Origin: H111-94 sp034436045
GTDB lineage: Bacteria; Chloroflexota; Ktedonobacteria; Ktedonobacterales; Ktedonobacteraceae
NCBI GenBank assembly: GCA_034436045.1
Contig: DAOTVZ010000128.1
Coordinates: 1-17,673, forward strand
DNA: 17,673 bases
Direction of reading: 5' to 3'
Both the position numbers and the translations under genes were made by a program. Positions 13,702-17,673 of this stretch are shown piece by piece (position 1 is the first letter of the stretch; each line of letters opens with the position of its first letter). The notes below the pieces were generated by a model. The model made no database searches. It had not been told where the DNA came from and saw nothing but the letters and a program-made list of their open reading frames with translations.

Positions 13702-14658
13702 TTTTGTCTCTTCGCGTAGCCATGCAGGTAAAGCGCCCCACAGATTCATGGCCGCCGCGCGCGTATGCCAGAGACGTGGCGGCGAGGTCACATCCTGATC
13801 AAAATATTGCTGCAACCCAGCCGACAGTTCAATCTGAATACCTTCAGGGTCGGCAAAGCGCAGGAAGAGATCATTGCCCGCGCCATGACGGCCTGGCCCC
13901 CATAGCAACGGCGTCCGATGACGGCTCAGGTGATCAGCCCATGCCAGCAGCGCCGTCCCATCCGGCAGCGCGAATCCGATGTGGTCAATGCCCTGGTTGC
14001 CTTGCATCAATATCAGCGTATGATGATCGCTATTGCAACGCAGCCAGACGCATTCACGCAATAGCCAGTCTGAGATATCGAAACCCAGCGCTTCTGTATA
14101 AAACTCGACCATTGTCTCCAGACGTGCGGTTTGTAGCGCGATATGCTGAAGGCCGGTCGGACGGCGTCCCCGTCCCTGGCCGGTCGCGGCAGTATAAAGC
14201 TGTAAACTATCGGGTGTGACCGAGATTTCCACACGATTGCCATCAGGATCGCTGAACCAGAGCGTGTCACCCATATCAGGGTTGCCATCGCGCGGCTCAA
14301 GCGAGAGCGTAATGTTTGCCATTTGCAGGCGCGCCGCCAGCGCGGCCAGTTCTGCATCGGTATCGACCTCAAAGGCCAGGTGATGCAAGCGAGTACGCTG
14401 CATCGGTCGGCGTCCATTCCCGCTGCCCGGACGAACATCCTCAAACAAGGCCAGGCTATGATGTTCATCACCGAGAGCGAGGAAGGCATTGGCCTCCTCT
14501 ACCATCATAGCCCGACCAGTGGAGCTATCGGTGACGGCGCGTACATCAAACCCCATGACCTGACGATAGAAACGCGCCTGGGTGGCCACATCCTCAGACC
14601 AGACCCCGACGTGCGCCAGCCTGTTGACCTTTACTTTCTGAATTTGCTGCTCGCTCAC
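13690..14658 (-). CDS. two-domain VOC / extradiol-type ring-cleavage dioxygenase
   Basis: 322 residues made of two tandem VOC (glyoxalase/bleomycin/dioxygenase) modules, about 10-150 and 167-280, plus a C-terminal tail. The second module has H172 (LQHIALQT), H226 (IDHIGFAL) and E277 (IQIELSAG), with spacing close to that of type I extradiol dioxygenases such as catechol 2,3-dioxygenase, which use Fe(II) to open catecholic rings. The first module also keeps H16, H93 and E144, which is unusual because its metal site is normally lost. The GTG start has AGGAAGG upstream. A promoter-like pair and a perfect 12-bp palindrome precede it, suggesting its own regulation. It is convergent with the FAH-family gene. 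An alternative is a non-dioxygenase VOC protein of unknown chemistry. Confidence 0.87.
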   Translation of the reverse strand: MSEQQIQKVKVNRLAHVGVWSEDVATQARFYRQVMGFDVRAVTDSSTGRAMMVEEANAFLALGDEHHSLALFEDVRPGSGNGRRPMQRTRLHHLAFEVDTDAELAALAARLQMANITLSLEPRDGNPDMGDTLWFSDPDGNRVEISVTPDSLQLYTAATGQGRGRRPTGLQHIALQTARLETMVEFYTEALGFDISDWLLRECVWLRCNSDHHTLILMQGNQGIDHIGFALPDGTALLAWADHLSRHRTPLLWGPGRHGAGNDLFLRFADPEGIQIELSAGLQQYFDQDVTSPPRLWHTRAAAMNLWGALPAWLREETKVGL

Positions 14659-14700
14659 TGTATGCCTTCCTCATTTTCCGGCTCTGACTAGCCAAAATTG

Positions 14701-14712
14701 GTGATATATCAC
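14701..14712. promoter_or_regulatory. perfect 12-bp palindrome, candidate operator of the dioxygenase gene
   Basis: GTGATATATCAC is a perfect palindrome located at about the predicted transcription start, just downstream of the -10 element at 14718-14723. The position suits a repressor. No regulator gene is adjacent in the window. Confidence 0.38.
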
Positions 14713-14717
14713 ACCGT

Positions 14718-14747
14718 ATCATACATAGGCAGCCCTCTACAGGTCAA
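14718..14747 (-). promoter_or_regulatory. predicted promoter of the dioxygenase gene
   Basis: On the minus strand TTGACC (14742-14747) and TATGAT (14718-14723) are separated by 18 nt, both close to sigma-70 consensus. The leader would be about 50 nt. Confidence 0.5.
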
Positions 14748-14763
14748 CCATATTACCAGAAGG

Positions 14764-15330
14764 TCATGGGGGCGGCGGCGCAGCACTCACATCCTCCTGC
14801 GGCACCACTGTATCGGGCACCTCTAGAAAATGTTCCACCGGACACGCAGAAAGGTCTATCGTCTCCAGCACACGCACCAGCGGCATCGCGGGCAAGGGCG
14901 TCTCAGGGTCAGCCCCCAGCGCCATACGCGGCGTGGCTTGTACAAAATCAGGCATCGCTCCAACCGATGTCTTTGGCGCGGAGACGTGTCCTTCACGCAC
15001 CATCAAAAAAAATACTGTAGCGGCGGCAACGCCACTGACGCAAAAAAATACCAGATCAACCGGCCAGCCATAGAGCAACACGACCAGGGTGGTTATACTC
15101 GCCAATCCTAGAGCAACAACAACACATATGTAGAAAAAATGCGCCCGCTCCAACATATACAGCGCTCTCATCCACCATGATGAACGTGCTGTATCCAGAG
15201 AACGACGCATCTCCTGCTGCACACGCCCATCTACCGCTGGAGAACGCCGCCACTCGCGTGGCCAGAGCGCATGACTGACGGTCGAGGTACGTGCTACCTT
15301 CTGCCACGCCACGTTTTTTGTATTCTCCAC
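14764..15330 (-). CDS. hypothetical small membrane protein with two transmembrane helices
   Basis: 188 residues that I do not recognise. Residues 1-65 are basic and polar, followed by two adjacent hydrophobic helices (about 67-88 and 90-111, FYICVVVALGLASITTLVVL and VDLVFFCVSGVAAATVFFLM) separated by a YGWP turn. A Pro- and Glu-rich tail ends in four prolines. The helical hairpin predicts both termini on the same side, probably cytoplasmic by the positive-inside rule. The start is GTG at 15330 with a GGGGGGAG purine run only 3 nt away, so the true start is uncertain. It stands alone between the dioxygenase and a gene-poor stretch. Coding is supported by ORF length and the clean membrane hairpin; no function is proposed. 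Confidence 0.6.
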   Translation of the reverse strand: MENTKNVAWQKVARTSTVSHALWPREWRRSPAVDGRVQQEMRRSLDTARSSWWMRALYMLERAHFFYICVVVALGLASITTLVVLLYGWPVDLVFFCVSGVAAATVFFLMVREGHVSAPKTSVGAMPDFVQATPRMALGADPETPLPAMPLVRVLETIDLSACPVEHFLEVPDTVVPQEDVSAAPPPP

Positions 15331-16087
15331 CTGCTCCCCCCCACTTCAAGCATGCGGGAACATGGTAGAGGTTAAGATACACCTGCTCTCTTCTCCGACC
15401 AGAAATTGCCATCGTCCGTACACAGCTCCGTACCGATAACGCTCAATCGTGCAGCAACACAGCTATTATGGCCGCACACCTACTGCATTCCATACTGGAT
15501 AATACAGCCCCACGAAACATGGTGCGCTGTTACGACACCTCTCAGAAGAGCTACGCGCTACCTCACCACAACCCATCCGGCCACCCACCGTGATCCGCTC
15601 AGCGTTCCCACCCCTGACACGCCCCAACATCACTACCCCACATCCGCGCGTCAATCACCACCCTGGCCTCCACCATCTGGGCAACGCTTTACCGTGTCAC
15701 GTCAGCACGCCTCTCTCTTCCCTACTGCACACTCACCACGTCCCCACATCCACCGCACCGGCAGCAGCATCTGTGTCGCAACTTCCGCTATGCCCATCGA
15801 TTATGCCTGCTACATCTGTGTCCCACTACCCAACACGCTCCACATCCCTGACACCACAGGCCGATCTACGCCAGCGTACCATTCTCTATCAGAGTTGACT
15901 GCACCGATATTCTGCCGGTACAGCCGACTGTACTGACTGGCAACATGCGAGAAGAGAAAGCTGCCAAAATCTGTGGCCATTAGACCACGAGGTTGCATAT
16001 CCTCCTCTACCATCTTCCCCACATCCTGTAACGATGTGTGACCGCTTTGCTCACGGTCATAAGTATAGTATAACGCGCGCTCCTAAT
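15331..16087. other. 757-bp gap without a credible gene, strongly C-over-G skewed on the plus strand
   Basis: Both strands contain only short or low-complexity reading frames here. The plus strand is strikingly C-rich and G-poor: bases 15601-15660 have about 30 C and 7 G, and 15721-15780 about 28 C and 10 G. CCACATCC occurs four times (15638, 15744, 15840, 16019). A small GTACAG..CTGTAC palindrome lies at 15918-15933. No tRNA, transposase remnant or terminator-promoter pair was recognised. It may be a decayed locus or an uncharacterised G-rich minus-strand transcript. Confidence 0.5.
16039..16059 (-). terminator. possible weak terminator hairpin downstream of the dehydratase
   Basis: TGACCG (16039-16044) and CGGTCA (16054-16059) form a 6-bp stem with a 9-nt loop about 30 nt after the dehydratase stop on the minus strand. 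No T-run follows in that direction. Confidence 0.3.
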
Positions 16088-17074
16088 TTATTCGGTCTGG
16101 GCCAGTACCCTTTTCAAATGCTCCAGCGAGGTATTCCCGCCGGAACAGACAATACCGACCTTTTTGCTGCGCAACTCCTCGCGCAATGTGTACGCGGCGG
16201 CCAGCGAGGCGGCACCGGCAGCTTCAGCCAGCGTGTGGGCACGCTCGATCAGCCAGCGCATGGCACGCATGATGTCTTCATCTGAAACCAGCACAAAGTC
16301 ACTCAATCTATCCCATAGAATAGCCTGCGGTAGTTCAAAGGCGGTGCCGGTCGCCAGTCCCTCGGCAAAGGTCTGGTTGGGGGCTGTGAGCATTTGACGA
16401 TTGCGCCACGTCTCATACGCGGCAGGTGAAGACTTAGATTGTACACCAATAACGCGCAGCCGGGGATTGACTACCTGGGCCACGATGCAGGCACCCGCCG
16501 CGCCGCTGCCGCCGCCAATAGGCACGATAATGACCTCCAGTTCTGGCTCATCCTCCAGCATCTCCAGTGTCTCGGTGCCGACGCCCGCGATCAGCAGCGG
16601 CTCGTTGCCGGAATGGATATAGCGATAGCCATGCTCCTGTGCCAGCGCCTCGCAATGCTCGCGCGCCTGATCGAAGTTCGCACCATGAAAGATGACCTCG
16701 GCCCCCATACCCTGCATAGCCGCCACCTTGCCAGGATTCGCCCCCTCCGGCACCACGATCCGCGCCGTAACACCAAACAGGCGTGCCGCGTAAGCCACCG
16801 ATTGCCCGTGATTGCCCGTTGAGGCCGCAATCACGCCGCGCTCACGCTCTTCCCTCGACAACTGCGAGATCAGATTGACACCTCCGCGCACTTTGAACGC
16901 TCCTACCGGCTGATAATTCTCATGCTTCACATAGACCTTTGTACCAACTAATTCGTTGAGTGCCGGATAACTATATAGTGGCGTGCGCGCCAGATAGGGA
17001 CGAATGCGCAATCGCGCCTGTAGCACATCCTGAAATGTGGGAGCAGTATAAGATGAAATAGAAGCTGCGGACAT
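16088..17074 (-). CDS. PLP-dependent threonine/serine dehydratase family enzyme
   Basis: 328 residues, a single catalytic domain of the tryptophan synthase beta-like PLP fold with no C-terminal ACT regulatory domain. Features: Schiff-base lysine K61 in GAFKVRGG, substrate loop STGNHGQ (85-91), phosphate-binding glycine loop GGGSGAAG (187-194, with the usual GGGGL altered) and SGGN (311-314). It would deaminate threonine or serine to 2-oxobutanoate or pyruvate. The lack of ACT domain suggests a catabolic TdcB-like enzyme. Serine racemase, 3-hydroxyaspartate or phenylserine dehydratase are alternatives because the family is hard to split by sequence alone. The ATG at 17074 has AAAGGAAAG about 8 nt upstream. 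It diverges from the methyltransferase gene. Its product could feed the 2-oxoacid dehydrogenase encoded earlier in the window. Confidence 0.88.
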   Translation of the reverse strand: MSAASISSYTAPTFQDVLQARLRIRPYLARTPLYSYPALNELVGTKVYVKHENYQPVGAFKVRGGVNLISQLSREERERGVIAASTGNHGQSVAYAARLFGVTARIVVPEGANPGKVAAMQGMGAEVIFHGANFDQAREHCEALAQEHGYRYIHSGNEPLLIAGVGTETLEMLEDEPELEVIIVPIGGGSGAAGACIVAQVVNPRLRVIGVQSKSSPAAYETWRNRQMLTAPNQTFAEGLATGTAFELPQAILWDRLSDFVLVSDEDIMRAMRWLIERAHTLAEAAGAASLAAAYTLREELRSKKVGIVCSGGNTSLEHLKRVLAQTE

Positions 17075-17112
17075 AAAAACTTTCCTTTACATACAGGGTA
17101 ATCTCTACCGTA

Positions 17113-17141
17113 TTGACAACGGATATTAACAAGCATAGTAT
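17113..17141 (+). promoter_or_regulatory. predicted promoter of the methyltransferase gene
   Basis: A consensus -35 TTGACA (17113-17118) lies 17 nt before TAGTAT (17136-17141). The leader would be about 20-40 nt depending on the start codon. Confidence 0.45.
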
Positions 17142-17145
17142 AGCA
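17137..17145 (-). promoter_or_regulatory. predicted extended -10 for the dehydratase gene, overlapping the divergent promoter
   Basis: On the minus strand TGCTATACT is an extended -10 (TGn plus TATACT) with no clear -35. It overlaps the -10 of the divergent promoter, so the two could compete. Confidence 0.33.
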
Positions 17146-17165
17146 GGCAGAGATGAAATATAAAA

Positions 17166-17673
17166 ATGGATGGCAAGAAAGGCTCAATGAGTAGGGATTT
17201 TGGGGATTTTCAAACACCGCCAGCACGCGTTCATGCAATCCTCGCCCTGCTCCAGCAGCAAGGATGGAAATGGACACGTGTCCTGGAACCAACCTGTGGG
17301 CAAGGTAACTTCATTGCTGGTCTGCTGAATCAGCCTTCACAGCCACAAGAAATTCATGGCATTGAGATACAACCTCACTATGTATCCTCAGCCCGTGCGC
17401 TGGTCAGGAATTTCACATCAGGCAATGTGACTATTCATCATGCTAATATTTTCAGTTTACACATAAGCAGATATCTTTCCTGGCAAACAAAAGGCCCCTT
17501 ACTGGTTATCGGCAATCCTCCCTGGGTCACAAATACTGAATTGAGTACATTAGGCAGCACTAATCTTCCCCAGAAAACTAATCTCAAACATTTACCCGGC
17601 TTAGAAGCACTAACCGGCAGTGCCAATTTTGATATTGCCGAATATATCTGGCTCAAGCTTATCAAAGAACTAA
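17166..17673 (+). CDS. N-6 adenine-type DNA methyltransferase, 3' end beyond the window
   Basis: The frame is open from ATG 17166 to the window end, 169 codons without a stop. It reads FGDFQTPPARVHAIL near the start, then the SAM-binding motif I LEPTCGQGNFI, an acidic IHGIEIQP (motif II-like), and the catalytic motif IV VIGNPPWVTN of gamma-class amino-methyltransferases (NPPW), followed by ANFDIAEYIWLKL. This order (motif I before IV) is typical of N6-adenine methylases of type I/IIG restriction-like or stand-alone systems. The alternative start ATG 17187 (MSRDFGDFQTPP) has AAAGG 4 nt upstream and may be the true one; 17166 has only a poor site. Specificity and restriction partner would be encoded to the right, outside the window. 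Adenine as target is inferred from NPPW; another SAM-dependent methylase is possible. Confidence 0.8.
   Translation, partial: MDGKKGSMSRDFGDFQTPPARVHAILALLQQQGWKWTRVLEPTCGQGNFIAGLLNQPSQPQEIHGIEIQPHYVSSARALVRNFTSGNVTIHHANIFSLHISRYLSWQTKGPLLVIGNPPWVTNTELSTLGSTNLPQKTNLKHLPGLEALTGSANFDIAEYIWLKLIKEL

Noticed and set aside
15918..15933. GTACAG..CTGTAC palindrome
   Set aside because: A single 6-bp inverted pair with no gene or promoter beside it.
15406..15936. A 176-codon plus-strand frame in the gene-poor stretch
   Set aside because: It starts with TTG without a ribosome binding site and translates to a Pro/His/Thr/Ser-rich low-complexity chain that simply reflects the C-rich strand.
15810..16022. 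A 70-codon minus-strand frame with a plausible-looking amino acid mix
   Set aside because: GTG start, no well-placed ribosome binding site, no recognisable domain; it could be a remnant but cannot be supported.

Overview
The window is a stretch of bacterial chromosome of moderately high GC with two mostly minus-strand gene blocks. Gene content and protein style (a GT-C mannosyltransferase-like membrane protein, a branched-chain-type 2-oxoacid dehydrogenase next to lipoyl synthase, a Nudix/metallo-beta-lactamase pair, and GTAGGGGCG-type palindromic repeats between genes) suggest Chloroflexota, perhaps Ktedonobacteria. This placement is inference from style; no phylogenetic marker is present. 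No rRNA, tRNA, CRISPR array or transposase gene was seen.

Layout. 1-1552: 3' part of a polytopic GT-C glycosyltransferase (+). 1760-3364: membrane-anchored clan GH-A-like glycoside hydrolase with a C-terminal carbohydrate-binding-like module (+). 3383-5583 (-): lipoyl synthase, alpha/beta hydrolase, then a single-domain response regulator, read in that order. 5970-9588 (-): E1alpha, E1beta and lipoyl E2 of a 2-oxoacid dehydrogenase complex. 9756-11416 (-): Nudix hydrolase, then LACTB2-like metallo-beta-lactamase. 11703-13626 (+): shikimate dehydrogenase and a fumarylacetoacetate-hydrolase-family enzyme, ending at a strong bidirectional terminator. 13690-14658 (-): two-domain extradiol-type ring-cleavage dioxygenase. 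14764-15330 (-): small two-helix membrane protein of unknown function. 15331-16087: no credible gene, marked C-over-G skew on the plus strand. 16088-17074 (-): PLP-dependent threonine/serine dehydratase. 17166-window end (+): 5' part of an N-6 adenine-type DNA methyltransferase.

Function. Lipoyl synthase makes the cofactor that E2 carries, so 4699-9588 is a natural metabolic unit (oxidative decarboxylation of branched-chain or similar 2-oxoacids), though E3 and an octanoyl/lipoyl transferase are not in the window. The dehydratase yields 2-oxoacids that such a complex could use. The FAH-family enzyme and the ring-cleavage dioxygenase are convergent neighbours and could both serve aromatic breakdown.

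The most unusual feature is the non-coding DNA between 3.36 and 9.76 kb. Five intergenic gaps there carry hairpins or terminal-inverted-repeat elements built on related GTAG(G/A)GGCG-like ends: two solo hairpins that supply TAG stop codons to three genes, a 342-bp composite element with 16-bp perfect terminal inverted repeats and three internal units, a 149-bp element inside the dehydrogenase operon, and a 105-bp element touching both a stop codon and a predicted promoter. None was seen in the remaining 8 kb, where the notable structure is a long inverted repeat that gives two convergent genes the same last codons.
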